Position numbers and translations under genes: made by a program. 64,000 nucleotides of DNA, taken from the NCBI GenBank assembly GCA_964564545.1, contig CAZMBP010000057.1:22986-86985 (forward strand), written 5' to 3'. Of the stretch, positions 54,568-62,795 are shown piece by piece (within the stretch, counting starts at the first letter, position 1; each line of letters opens with the position of its first letter). The notes under the pieces were generated by a model. That model had not been told where the DNA came from. It worked only from the letters and a program-made list of their open reading frames with translations, and searched no databases. Origin of the DNA: CAJQQY01 sp964564545. GTDB taxonomy: Bacteria > Bacteroidota > Bacteroidia > Chitinophagales > Saprospiraceae.

Positions 54568-56118
54568 TTATTGATGCTTGTCTCGCAACAAATCATTCAC
54601 AATCTTTACAGGATTAAAAGTCTCAATCGAAACTTCCACAAAAAGTGTATTCCAATCCGCCATTGCACCATTCCATAGTCCTGGTAACTCTTGTGCTTTT
54701 AGTTCTCGCCCATCTTTTGATTTCATGGTAACAAAACCAGTTTTTGGATCTCGATAATCAGTTAGATTGAATTTTTCTCCTTTTGCATTTTTAACTCCAC
54801 ACACCAAGTCCACAGGGTTAAAGTGCGAACTTTTTTGTAAAATATTTCCCTGCTCTTCATCTGAAGTATTAATCTGCGAACTCTCCACGATTTGCAAAGA
54901 ATAAGTACCATCTGCATTCCTTGACCAAAATGGCCCTCCTCCAGGCTCTCCTTCATTTTTTACCATTCCACACACACGAATTGGACGATTTAATTTTTGC
55001 GCTAAAAAATCTGCTTTCTCTCGAATGTGCATTCTCGTAAATCGTGAAGTAAAATTATTGCACAATTCTTTTTGTAAAAAATCATAAATCTCGTCGATCA
55101 ATTCTTCAGAAACGTTTTCCACTTTTTCTAATTTCTTAGCATAGTCAAATAATCGTTTTTGATATTTTATTAAAACGCCTGCGAGTAATTTCTTGTAGCG
55201 ATAAGTGGATGCTTTTAATCTATCAGGAACGACATTATCAATATTTTTGATAAAAACAATATCTGCATCAATCGTATTTAAATTTTCTAAGAGTGCACCA
55301 TGTCCTGCTGGTCGAAACAAAATACTTCCATCATCATTTCGGAATGGTTGGTTGTCCAAATCTACGGCAATCGTGTCGGTGTAAGATTGTTGCTCTGAGA
55401 AATATGCTTTGAACGTCGATTGATATTCATTCGAAAGTGGTTGCCCTGCACTTCTTACTTTTTCTCGAAATAAGGTTTTGTGTTCAGGAGAAACGGTAAA
55501 GTGAATATCAACTTTGCCATTTTTATCCTTGCAATAATTTGCACCTTCAACCAAATGTTCTTCAAGCGGAGTTCGTGTCGAATCTTTGTAACGATGAAAT
55601 TCCAACAATCCTTTTGGAAGACCTCCATAATTTAATCCTGCGGAGGTTAAAAGGTAACGCAACACTTGCCCATATTCTTTTTTCGAAATCAAATCATCAA
55701 TGTTTGCTCCATTTTTTGAAATCACAGTTCTCAACGATTCATAAAATGCAAACTGCTTGATATTTTCGAAAAAATTAAAAACGGAACCAAATGAAGTATC
55801 ACTTTCAAAATCTTTAATTGCCTTCTCTGAACCATCATAACTCTCCATAAAGGAAAATAAAGATTTGAACATCCGACTAGCTGCGCCCGAGGCTGGAACA
55901 AATTTATAAATCTGATAATTCGGCATCTCATCATCATATATCTTCACATAATCATCTATTTCCTCATTATCAAAACTTAAAATACCGTCACCAATCGTTG
56001 CTGCTTTTTGCAACTCCATAAATGGGAATCCTTCTTCAAAATTTTTAATTTGTTCTGCCAATTTAGCTTGGCTGATTCCTTTTGCTTTAATTTGTTCTAA
56101 ATCTTTTTCGGAAAACAT
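54568..56118 (-). CDS. DUF4301 family protein
   Basis: 516 residues with the family start FSEKDLEQIKAKGISQAKLAEQ and segments FVPASGAASRMFKSLFSF, LFRPAGHGALLENLN, CGMVKNEGEPGGGPFW and GLWNGAMADWNT. GAASRM and RPAGHGAL resemble nucleotidyltransferase/sugar-phosphate binding loops, but the function of the family is unknown. No operon partner; divergent from the LD-carboxypeptidase gene. Confidence 0.88.
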   Translation of the reverse strand: MFSEKDLEQIKAKGISQAKLAEQIKNFEEGFPFMELQKAATIGDGILSFDNEEIDDYVKIYDDEMPNYQIYKFVPASGAASRMFKSLFSFMESYDGSEKAIKDFESDTSFGSVFNFFENIKQFAFYESLRTVISKNGANIDDLISKKEYGQVLRYLLTSAGLNYGGLPKGLLEFHRYKDSTRTPLEEHLVEGANYCKDKNGKVDIHFTVSPEHKTLFREKVRSAGQPLSNEYQSTFKAYFSEQQSYTDTIAVDLDNQPFRNDDGSILFRPAGHGALLENLNTIDADIVFIKNIDNVVPDRLKASTYRYKKLLAGVLIKYQKRLFDYAKKLEKVENVSEELIDEIYDFLQKELCNNFTSRFTRMHIREKADFLAQKLNRPIRVCGMVKNEGEPGGGPFWSRNADGTYSLQIVESSQINTSDEEQGNILQKSSHFNPVDLVCGVKNAKGEKFNLTDYRDPKTGFVTMKSKDGRELKAQELPGLWNGAMADWNTLFVEVSIETFNPVKIVNDLLRDKHQ

Positions 56119-56129
56119 ATCTTTGTTTT

Positions 56130-56159
56130 ATGTAGCCATCGACTTTAGTCGGTCGGCCT
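56130..56159. repeat. Short palindromic repeat of family A between divergent genes
   Basis: ATGTAGCCATCGACTTTAGT.. (to 56159), the reverse complement of the core found at 43076, 43996 and 61925. It lies 12 bases from both start codons and so in both leader regions. Confidence 0.65.
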
Positions 56160-56171
56160 AAATATTAAAAA

Positions 56172-57215
56172 ATGAATCGAAGGCAATTTAATAAAAATAT
56201 TTTGATAGGTTTAGGGAGTTCGGTAATTGCTCCAATAATTTACAATAACAATACAAATACATCTATGAAGAAGTGTTTAAAACCTAAAGCTTTGGCTCCA
56301 GGAGATACCATTGGATTAATTACTCCCAGCAGTTCGATTACTGAAGAGAAGTTAAAAAAAGCCATCTCTAATATGAAATTGTTAGGGCTAAAAGTGAAAT
56401 TGGGAAAACACATCAAAGCAATTAATGGATACCTCGCAGGAACCGATGAACAACGTTTAGAGGATTTGCACAATATGTTTGCTGATGATGAAGTGGATGG
56501 AATCTGGTGTATTCGAGGAGGCTATGGTGTAGGTAGAATCTTGCCAAAGATCAATTATAAATTAATTAAGAAAAACCCAAAAGTACTAATCGGTTATAGT
56601 GACATTACTGCTCTGCTAATAGCTATTCACAATGAAACTGGGCTAATTGGATTTCACGGGCCATTAGCTTCATCTGATTTTACAGATTATTCGGTAAAGC
56701 ATTTAAAAGGTGTTTTGATGAATCCGAGAATGCCTTATACTATAAATCATGCTATGAGTAGTGATGATTCAAAAGATAAGGCTTATCATTCCAAAGTGAT
56801 TCGAGCTGGGAAAGCAAAAGGTGAATTGGCTGGTGGAAATTTAACGTTATTAGCTGCCGCTGTAGGAACAAATTTCCAACCTAAGTTCAAAAATAAGTTA
56901 GTTTTTATTGAAGACATTGGTGAAAAACCATATCGGTTAGATAGGATGTTTACCCAACTTTTACAAAGTACTGATTTGCATAAAGCAGCAGGAATTCTTT
57001 TAGGTGTTTTTGAAGATTGTGAAGCGAAGGAAGATGACCGTTCACTTTCGTTGATGGAAATGTTGCATGATCGATTGGGGCATTTAGAAATGCCTGTTAT
57101 TTATGGTTTGTCATTAGGTCATATTAAAAATCATATGACGTTGCCAGTTGGAATTAAAGCAGAAATGGATACAGCGAAAAGAATAATAAAATTACTAGAA
57201 TCAGGTGTTTCTTAA
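56172..57215 (+). CDS. LD-carboxypeptidase (peptidase S66)
   Basis: 347 residues. Trims murein tetrapeptides at the L,D bond. Visible: GDTIGLITPSSSI near residue 45, IWCIRGGYGVGRILP, nucleophile Ser in LIGYSDITALL, GFHGPLASSDF, Glu in FIEDIGEKPYRLDRM, and GLSLGHIKNHMTLPVG with the catalytic His. The N-terminus MNRRQFNKNILIGLGSS has a twin Arg and a hydrophobic stretch, possibly a Tat signal, unlike cytoplasmic LdcA. Confidence 0.92.
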   Translation: MNRRQFNKNILIGLGSSVIAPIIYNNNTNTSMKKCLKPKALAPGDTIGLITPSSSITEEKLKKAISNMKLLGLKVKLGKHIKAINGYLAGTDEQRLEDLHNMFADDEVDGIWCIRGGYGVGRILPKINYKLIKKNPKVLIGYSDITALLIAIHNETGLIGFHGPLASSDFTDYSVKHLKGVLMNPRMPYTINHAMSSDDSKDKAYHSKVIRAGKAKGELAGGNLTLLAAAVGTNFQPKFKNKLVFIEDIGEKPYRLDRMFTQLLQSTDLHKAAGILLGVFEDCEAKEDDRSLSLMEMLHDRLGHLEMPVIYGLSLGHIKNHMTLPVGIKAEMDTAKRIIKLLESGVS

Positions 57216-57354
57216 TTTTCAATTCCACATTCCTTTTAAATTTTCAAAATTATTTTTTTGAAGAAATGCCTTTATCTATAGGCGTTACAGATTTATAATC
57301 TTCAAAATGTTAAAATTTCATTTTGTTTTATAAAAATAAAATATTTACATTTAG

Positions 57355-57409
57355 TCTACGTTTGTAGAATAATGTTTTTATTTGTAGACGTAAGTTTAAA
57401 CTTGTAGAC
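57355..57409 (+). promoter_or_regulatory. Candidate BlaI-type operator and promoter
   Basis: TCTAC-GTTT-GTAGA (57355-57368) is a perfect palindrome that contains TACGTTTG (57357-57364), a match to the -7 consensus. Two more half-sites TTGTAGAC (57382-57389) and TTGTAGAC (57402-57409) follow at 20-base spacing, up to the ATG. Repressor binding here would cover the -7 element and leader. Confidence 0.65.
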
Positions 57410-57784
57410 ATGAAGTTATCAAAGACAGAAGAACAGCTCATGCAGCATTTATGGAATTTGGAAAAAGCTTTTATGAAAGATTTATTAGAAGCATATCCCG
57501 AACCTAAACCTGCACATACAACTATTGCCACACTTCTAAAGCGAATGATCGACAAAGGATTTGTTGATTATACACTTTATGGAAAATCGAGAGAATATTA
57601 TCCTCTAGTAAAAAAAAGTGATTATTTCTCTAAACATGTAAATGGCTTGATAGAAAAATTCTTTAATAATTCAGCCCCTCAATTTGCCTCCTTCTTTACT
57701 TCTAAAATTAAATTTTCAACTGCTGAGTTAGAAGATTTAAAAGAAATGATTGAAGAACAAATTAAAAAACAGAAAAAGTCATGA
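57410..57784 (+). CDS. BlaI/MecI/CopY family repressor
   Basis: 124 residues. Winged helix from LSKTEEQLMQHLWNLEKAFMKDLLE and TTIATLLKRMIDKGFVDYTLYGKSREYYPLV, followed by a helical dimerisation tail. It overlaps the M56 peptidase gene by four bases (ATGA). These repressors are inactivated by the partner metallopeptidase. Palindromic operator candidates sit directly upstream, suggesting autoregulation. Confidence 0.95.
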   Translation: MKLSKTEEQLMQHLWNLEKAFMKDLLEAYPEPKPAHTTIATLLKRMIDKGFVDYTLYGKSREYYPLVKKSDYFSKHVNGLIEKFFNNSAPQFASFFTSKIKFSTAELEDLKEMIEEQIKKQKKS

Positions 57785-59100
57785 TTTACTTATTGAAGTT
57801 TACTCTATGCTTAGGTTTATTATTAGGTTTCTATCACCTAGTTTTAGAAAAGGAAAAAATGCATCGTTTCAATCGATTCTATTTATTGGGAAGTGTACTT
57901 TTCTCTTTAGCCATTCCATTTTACATCATTTATACTGTTCCGAATTTGGCAGAAAGTATTGCTATAAGTTTAGAGCATAACACTACTGCTCATACAATTA
58001 CGAAAGTAAATGAAGTAAGTATTTTATCTACTATTAAGTCTTTTCGTTTTGACTATTCAAACATTCTAATAGGATTTTATTTTTTGATTGGCAGTTTATT
58101 TTTTATTCGTTTCAGCAAAGGTCTAATTGATATATTCCAAAAAATAAAACAAAATCGAAAAGTAAATTATAAAAAAGCCAAGGTAGTTTTAATAGCTGAA
58201 GACATTTTACCTCATACTTTTTTGAATTATATTTTTATCAACAAAGAAGAATTTGAAGAGCAAAAGATTGAAGAAGAATTACTCTCTCATGAACTTGCCC
58301 ATGTTTCCCAAAAGCACACCTTTGATATAATTCTAATTGAGTTTTTGCAAATTATTTTTTGGTTCAACCCCATCATCATTTATTTGAAAAAAGCCATTCG
58401 ATTAAACCATGAATTCTTAGCTGATGAGGCTACTATATCTCAACATAAAAACATTCCTCGTTATCAGCAATTACTTTTAACAAAAGCTACTTCGAATCAT
58501 AATAGTCAATTGGCTAGCAACATAAATTATTCACTCACTAAAAAAAGATTTTTAATGATGACAACTACTAAATCTAATTCGACAATTCTATTCAAAAAAC
58601 TACTTCTTATTCCAATAATCCTTGGTTTAGTTTTTTTATTCGCAAACAAAATGTCAGCTCAAGAAGGAGCTTCTGATGCTTTGGTCAAGGAATATACTAC
58701 CCTTGCTAAAAAAATAAATTCTACCGATGAATACAATGAAAAAGCAATGAAACGATTAAAAGTTATTTATTCTCAAATGTCTGAAAGTCAAATAAAAAAT
58801 GCTATTGCTTTTCCCTCGATAAAAAAAGACAGAAATAGTGACCATAGGAATCTTCATGAAGGACATGATAGTGATGAAAAACATGAGCATAAAAAGAAGG
58901 AATTGAAAGAAGTAAAAATGAAGAAAAAATCTAAAGTAAAAAAGTTAAAGAAAGCAGAAAAAATCAAAATAAAAGAGTTGAAGGAAAAGGAAAAAGCTGA
59001 ACTTAAGGAAATAAAAAAGATTGAAAAAGCCAAAATGAAAAAATTAAAGAAGGCAGAAAAAATCAAAATAAAAGAGTTGAAGGAAATAAAAAATATATAA
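57781..59100 (+). CDS. BlaR1-type M56 metallopeptidase with lysine-rich repeated tail
   Basis: 439 residues. Membrane helices near residues 5-20, 30-52, 92-108 and 275-292; zinc motif in LLSHELAHVSQKHTFD and the second site HEFLADEATI. The typical M56 fourth helix (LFKKLLLIPIILGLVFLFA) is followed by a short periplasmic part ending in a strongly charged, Lys/Glu-rich tail (about 370-439). In the tail a 48-base unit occurs twice (58938-58985 and 59038-59085). There is no penicillin-sensor domain. Expected to cleave the BlaI-like repressor on an envelope signal. Function of the tail is unknown. Confidence 0.9.
   Translation: MIYLLKFTLCLGLLLGFYHLVLEKEKMHRFNRFYLLGSVLFSLAIPFYIIYTVPNLAESIAISLEHNTTAHTITKVNEVSILSTIKSFRFDYSNILIGFYFLIGSLFFIRFSKGLIDIFQKIKQNRKVNYKKAKVVLIAEDILPHTFLNYIFINKEEFEEQKIEEELLSHELAHVSQKHTFDIILIEFLQIIFWFNPIIIYLKKAIRLNHEFLADEATISQHKNIPRYQQLLLTKATSNHNSQLASNINYSLTKKRFLMMTTTKSNSTILFKKLLLIPIILGLVFLFANKMSAQEGASDALVKEYTTLAKKINSTDEYNEKAMKRLKVIYSQMSESQIKNAIAFPSIKKDRNSDHRNLHEGHDSDEKHEHKKKELKEVKMKKKSKVKKLKKAEKIKIKELKEKEKAELKEIKKIEKAKMKKLKKAEKIKIKELKEIKNI
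58938..59085 (+). repeat. Tandem 48-base repeat inside the M56 gene tail
   Basis: Two copies of a unit encoding KKLKKAEKIKIKELKE (58938-58985 and 59038-59085), nearly identical in DNA, separated by a diverged related stretch. It points to recent duplication. Confidence 0.85.
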
Positions 59101-59118
59101 ATCATTATAAAGTATAAA

Positions 59119-59155
59119 TAAAAAAAGTCAGGCATATTTACCTGACTTTTTTTAT
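59119..59155. terminator. Bidirectional terminator
   Basis: AAAAAAGTCAGG / CCTGACTTTTTT between the convergent M56 and ABC ATPase genes. Confidence 0.9.
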
Positions 59156-59164
59156 TAAATTTTA

Positions 59165-59908
59165 CTATTCAATCATCCCCGTCTTATGCAAAATCGGCAA
59201 TTGACCTCCATATGCCTTTCCAATATTTTCTTTTGTAAAAGTAGTTTCCGTATCTCCATACGCCACTAATCTTTGATTCAATAAAACTACTTTATCAAAA
59301 TAGTCTTCCACCGTAGAAAGATCATGATGAACCACCAAAAGCGTTTTCCCTTCCTCTGCTAATCTCTTTAAAATCTGAATAATCTTCTCTTCTGTCAACA
59401 TATCAACTCCAACGAATGGCTCATCCAAAAAGAAAATATCTGCTTCTTGACAAAGTGCTCTAGCAAGAAAAACTCGTTGCTGTTGGCCACCTGAAAGTTC
59501 GCCAATTTGTCGATCTCTAAATTCTGTCATACCTACTTCCTCCAAAGCATCCATCGTCATCACCTTATCAGCTTTGCTTAGTCTTTGATAAATCTTTTTA
59601 TGCGGATATCTCCCCATTAAAACAATGTCAAAAACAGTTGCTGGGAAAGTCCAATCAACATCATTTTTTTGAGGAACGTAAACTACTTCTTTGCGTTGAG
59701 TTTCGATTCCTTTTCCATTGATTTTAACTGTTCCAGTATTTATTTCTATTAAGCCTAAAATAGCTTTGAACAATGTGGATTTCCCTGCTCCATTGGGGCC
59801 TACGACACCATAGATTTTGCCAGCTTCCATTTCCAAAAAGATATTGGTGAGCACTCTTTTCTTTTCATAGGAAACTGATAGTCCGCTTACTGAAATGATT
59901 GATTGCAT
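59165..59908 (-). CDS. Manganese/zinc ABC transporter ATP-binding protein
   Basis: 247 residues. Walker A GPNGAGKST, Q-loop VPQKNDVDW (typical of the Mn/Zn group with DWTFPATV), signature LSGGQQQRV, Walker B ADIFFLDEPFVGVD, switch His in VVHHDLSTV. Together with the binding protein upstream (60049) it would form an uptake system. A perfect 26-base inverted repeat lies between the two, and no permease gene follows. The next gene is the convergent M56 gene. Confidence 0.93.
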   Translation of the reverse strand: MQSIISVSGLSVSYEKKRVLTNIFLEMEAGKIYGVVGPNGAGKSTLFKAILGLIEINTGTVKINGKGIETQRKEVVYVPQKNDVDWTFPATVFDIVLMGRYPHKKIYQRLSKADKVMTMDALEEVGMTEFRDRQIGELSGGQQQRVFLARALCQEADIFFLDEPFVGVDMLTEEKIIQILKRLAEEGKTLLVVHHDLSTVEDYFDKVVLLNQRLVAYGDTETTFTKENIGKAYGGQLPILHKTGMIE

Positions 59909-59920
59909 AGTTTTTATTTT

Positions 59921-60040
59921 ACGTAGTGGTCTGCTTTAGCTGACCTGAAAAAATTAGTCGTTGGATTAATAAATTTGTTTTGATCTTGGAAAAAATCGCT
60001 ACGCTCTTTTTTTTAGGTCAGCTAAAGCAGACCACTACGT
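59921..60040. repeat. Palindromic repeat (family B), copy 2, between two ABC genes
   Basis: Arms ACGTAGTGGTCTGCTTTAGC.. (59921-59946) and the inverted copy (60015-60040) are perfectly complementary over 26 bases. Same arms as 24893-24997. It lies 8 bases after the binding-protein stop and 12 bases before the ATPase start. Confidence 0.95.
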
Positions 60041-60048
60041 GTTAGGTG

Positions 60049-61041
60049 TTACTGGTTCATACTTCGATACACAAAGAAAAATGCTCCTATAAAAAGTACT
60101 CCTAGTATTCCATACAACAACATATTATTTTTCCCTTCAGGAGCCTCTTCAACTTTAGGTTGCACTTTTCGAGACAATGCTTTTACGATCACATCCGTAT
60201 TGTATTTTAGCATGGCTAAATAACTCGGCGCATCACTATCCTTGTTTCCAATCGAATCTGAAAAAAGTGATCCACCAATAGTAATGTCATTTGAATTGGC
60301 TAATTGTTGCAGCATTTTTGGATTCACAGTTGATTCAATAAAAACGGCAGGAACTCCACTTTCTCTAATCACTTTATCCACTTTTGTGTAATCTGAAGTT
60401 TGTGCTTGCGCATCAGTTGAAGTTCCTAAAATGGACTCTAATCGTATTCCATATTTCCTTCCGTAATATTGAAAGGCATCATGTGAGGTAATCAAAATTC
60501 GTTGTTGCTCCGGAATTGTTTTTATTTGTTCTTGAATGTATAGATCTAGATCTTGAAGTTTTTCACGATAAGCTCCAAAGTTTTTTTCATAAAAATCTTT
60601 ATTCGCAGCATCGTACTCGACCATCGCATTTTTAATATTTTCAGCATAGATGATTCCATTGGAAGCATTCATCCAAGCATGAGGATCGGCAGAATTTGCA
60701 TATGTCAAACTTTCGATAACTTCCACTCCTTCTGTTACTTTTACCACATTTGCTTTCGTTCCAGAGTTGGTGATCAACTTCAATAACCAACCTTCAAACG
60801 TCAAATCATTTTTAAAAATAACATCAGCATAGGCAACCATCGTAGCATCACCAGGAGTTGGTTCATAAGTGTGCGGATCTTTTCCGATTGGAACAATTGT
60901 CGTCACTTCAAATTTATCACCTACAATATTTTGTGCAATATCTGAGATCATAGAAGCGGTCGCTACTATTTTCGGTTTTTCGGTTGCACTTAAAAACAAT
61001 GGAATTACAAAAAGGAAAATAAAAAATTTTAATTTTTTCAT
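60049..61041 (-). CDS. Manganese/zinc ABC transporter substrate-binding protein with C-terminal membrane anchor
   Basis: 330 residues of the TroA/ZnuA family. Signal peptide (MKKLKFFIFLFVIPLFLSA), metal ligands His in GKDPHTYEPTPGD, His in ADPHAWMN, and His in LITSHDAFQYYG and Glu/Asp at IESTVNPK and SIGNKDSDAPSYL. No lipobox. The C-terminal helix NMLLYGILGVLFIGAFFFVY anchors the protein to the membrane, which lipobox-type homologues do not need. The signal peptide plus anchor would place it in the periplasm facing a permease that is not encoded here. Confidence 0.92.
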   Translation of the reverse strand: MKKLKFFIFLFVIPLFLSATEKPKIVATASMISDIAQNIVGDKFEVTTIVPIGKDPHTYEPTPGDATMVAYADVIFKNDLTFEGWLLKLITNSGTKANVVKVTEGVEVIESLTYANSADPHAWMNASNGIIYAENIKNAMVEYDAANKDFYEKNFGAYREKLQDLDLYIQEQIKTIPEQQRILITSHDAFQYYGRKYGIRLESILGTSTDAQAQTSDYTKVDKVIRESGVPAVFIESTVNPKMLQQLANSNDITIGGSLFSDSIGNKDSDAPSYLAMLKYNTDVIVKALSRKVQPKVEEAPEGKNNMLLYGILGVLFIGAFFFVYRSMNQ

Positions 61042-61053
61042 ATCTAGTTTTTT

Positions 61054-61091
61054 TAGACCGCACGCTCTGACTTCTGACAGCGTAGCTGTCT
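61054..61091. repeat. Short repeat (family G) between regulator and binding-protein genes
   Basis: AGACCGCACGCTCTGACTTC..GTAGCTGTCT, partly palindromic. It ends two bases before the stop codon of the DtxR-type regulator and shares wording with 14229-14293. Confidence 0.5.
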
Positions 61092-61093
61092 AC

Positions 61094-61753
61094 TTATTTT
61101 TGCAAAAAGAGATTCAAACAAACCTTTCCAGTTATTACTATCTCTTTTGATTTATTCAATAAAATTTTAGCTGAATTATCGTATTCGTACTTTTCTAAAA
61201 TCTCTATTTTCGAACCAAGCCCTAATCCTAATTGATCAAGGTATTGTAAAAAAGGAGTCGATGACTCTCTCACTCCAACGACCGTTCCTTTCTCCCCTAT
61301 CTTGAATTCATTCAGCGGAGTCTGTTGTCGTTTTGCAAAGTTTCCATCTGCATCTGGGATCGGATCTCCATGAGGATCAAATTTCGGATTTCCCAAAAAG
61401 TTATCTAATCGGTCAATCATTTCCTTCGATTGGATATGTTCCAATTCTTCAGCCATCTCATGCACCTCATCCCAAAGAAAATCTAACTTTTCTACTAAAA
61501 AAACTTCCCACAATCGATGCTTACGAATCAACATCGTAGCAATCTGATTTCCTTCCTTAGTCAATTTTACTCCCTTGTGGCTTTCGTGAATGGCTAGTTT
61601 TTTCTTGGCTAACCGCTTTACCATATCAGTTACGGAAGCAGCACTCGTTTGCATTTTTTTGGAAATGGAATTTGTACTTGCTGATGGTTTCCCTTTTTCT
61701 AAAATGGAAAATATCGCCTTTAAATAATTTTCTTCTGTCTTGGAAATCTTCAT
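61094..61753 (-). CDS. DtxR/MntR-type metal-dependent repressor
   Basis: 219 residues. N-terminal winged helix (KTEENYLKAIFSILEKG, SVTDMVKRLAKK, HKGVKLTKEG), metal-binding/dimerisation domain (EVHEMAEELEHIQSKEMIDRLD, with candidate Glu and His ligands), and a C-terminal FeoA/SH3-like domain (about 145-215, GEKGTVVGVRESSTPFLQYL). First gene of the metal-uptake locus, with a matching palindrome upstream. Confidence 0.93.
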   Translation of the reverse strand: MKISKTEENYLKAIFSILEKGKPSASTNSISKKMQTSAASVTDMVKRLAKKKLAIHESHKGVKLTKEGNQIATMLIRKHRLWEVFLVEKLDFLWDEVHEMAEELEHIQSKEMIDRLDNFLGNPKFDPHGDPIPDADGNFAKRQQTPLNEFKIGEKGTVVGVRESSTPFLQYLDQLGLGLGSKIEILEKYEYDNSAKILLNKSKEIVITGKVCLNLFLQK

Positions 61754-61772
61754 TTGCTTACTTTTCTTTTTA

Positions 61773-61808
61773 CAAAGATAAGAATATATTTTTAGATTAG
61801 TCTAAAAA
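61773..61808 (-). promoter_or_regulatory. Promoter and DtxR-type operator of the metal regulator
   Basis: On the minus strand TTTTTAGACTAATCTAAAAA (61789-61808) is a nearly perfect palindrome resembling DtxR/MntR boxes. TATCTTTG (61773-61780), 20 bases before the ATG, fits TAnnTTTG. The palindrome lies just upstream of the -7 element, so the regulator probably controls its own locus. Confidence 0.7.
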
Positions 61809-61874
61809 TAAAAACTGCATCTTCCTAAATATTATTGTTTTAGTTTTTGAAATAAATGTCATTGTTTTAAAATG

Positions 61875-61914
61875 AAAAAAGTCGAACGCTGGGATTCAGC
61901 ATTCGACTTTTTTT
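61875..61914 (-). terminator. Terminator of the three-gene membrane-protein operon
   Basis: AAAAAAGTCGAA(C/T)GCT.. hairpin with ATTCGACTTTTTTT on the other arm; A- and T-runs on both sides. It lies between the membrane genes and the metal regulator. Confidence 0.85.
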
Positions 61915-61924
61915 ATACTCTTTT

Positions 61925-61949
61925 GCTGCCGACTAAAGTCAGCAGCTAC
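61925..61949. repeat. Short palindromic repeat of family A
   Basis: GCTGCCGACTAAAGTCAGCAG then CTAC; a clean inverted repeat around GACTAAAGTC. It ends two bases before the stop codon of the 118-residue membrane protein. Confidence 0.75.
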
Positions 61950-61951
61950 AC

Positions 61952-62308
61952 TTACAAGTCCCAAAAACTTCTTGGTCTTCGATAGACGATAAACATATCT
62001 CGCACACTCCAAAAGAAATACCATAACAATACTCCTCCAACTGGAAGATAGGCCCAATTCCCAACAAAATTAATCCAAACTGGAAGGCTGATTCCTAGCA
62101 CCAAAGCAGTTCTCACAAAATTAATTCGTTGGATATATTTATAAGTAAAAAATAAATGGACTGCACTTGCTATTTGCCAGATTCCCAAAAGAATCAACAT
62201 TGTATTAGTCCAAATTAATTGTCGATTAAAGATCCATAACAATATAAATGCACCAATTAAAATGCTTTGTCCGAGGACATCTAGTTTCATTCTTGTTCTT
62301 GAAATCAT
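61952..62308 (-). CDS. Small membrane protein, gene 3 of a paralogous set
   Basis: 118 residues with about four helices (ILIGAFILLWIF, MLILLGIWQIASAVHLFF, and two more). It overlaps the previous gene by four bases (ATGA). The segment LLGIWQIASAVHL is similar to LLGLWQMGSGV in the 157-residue protein. It lacks the acidic C-terminal motif of its two partners and ends RRPRSFWDL. Function unknown. Confidence 0.75.
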   Translation of the reverse strand: MISRTRMKLDVLGQSILIGAFILLWIFNRQLIWTNTMLILLGIWQIASAVHLFFTYKYIQRINFVRTALVLGISLPVWINFVGNWAYLPVGGVLLWYFFWSVRDMFIVYRRPRSFWDL

Positions 62309-62745
62309 ATTTTTTCTGACGGTTTGAATATTTCTTCGCTGTCTAAGATATTTTCCATTGCCTCAGGCATTTCCACTATATCTAATTTCTGTAATTCTTT
62401 TAAAGTCTTTCTGGTGGTCATAAAATACCATATAGCAATTCCGAAAGGAATCGGTATAAAAAATATTCCCAGCAATAATTCGTAGGTATCTTCTCGATAG
62501 TGATTTTCTAGATAAACTGATACGAACATCAAAAATAAATAGGCAATACTAAAAAGTAAATATCTTTTCCTAATCTCATCTTTGAGTCGCCATCGAATTA
62601 GAAATGCGCTGAATAACTGCCATGCTCCTAAAGTAGGCAATGTTATCATTAAAGGCATCAGAAAAACTCCGGTTATGACAACCAGAAATAATAATACCTT
62701 TTGAACGACAATATCAATTTTTATAAATCTGATTAAATTCTCCAT
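62305..62745 (-). CDS. Small membrane protein, gene 2 of a paralogous set
   Basis: 146 residues, four helices, then a cytoplasmic-looking tail with PEAMENILDSEEIF, nearly the same as PEGVEDILDSGDIF in the upstream gene. It contains LPTLGAWQLFSAFL at the place of the LGxWQ motif. Function unknown; cotranscribed with both neighbours. Confidence 0.75.
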   Translation of the reverse strand: MENLIRFIKIDIVVQKVLLFLVVITGVFLMPLMITLPTLGAWQLFSAFLIRWRLKDEIRKRYLLFSIAYLFLMFVSVYLENHYREDTYELLLGIFFIPIPFGIAIWYFMTTRKTLKELQKLDIVEMPEAMENILDSEEIFKPSEKI

Positions 62746-62795
62746 GGCTTTTTTTTTGCCAAAATGTTAATCAGATAAAATGATTATTTGATTAA

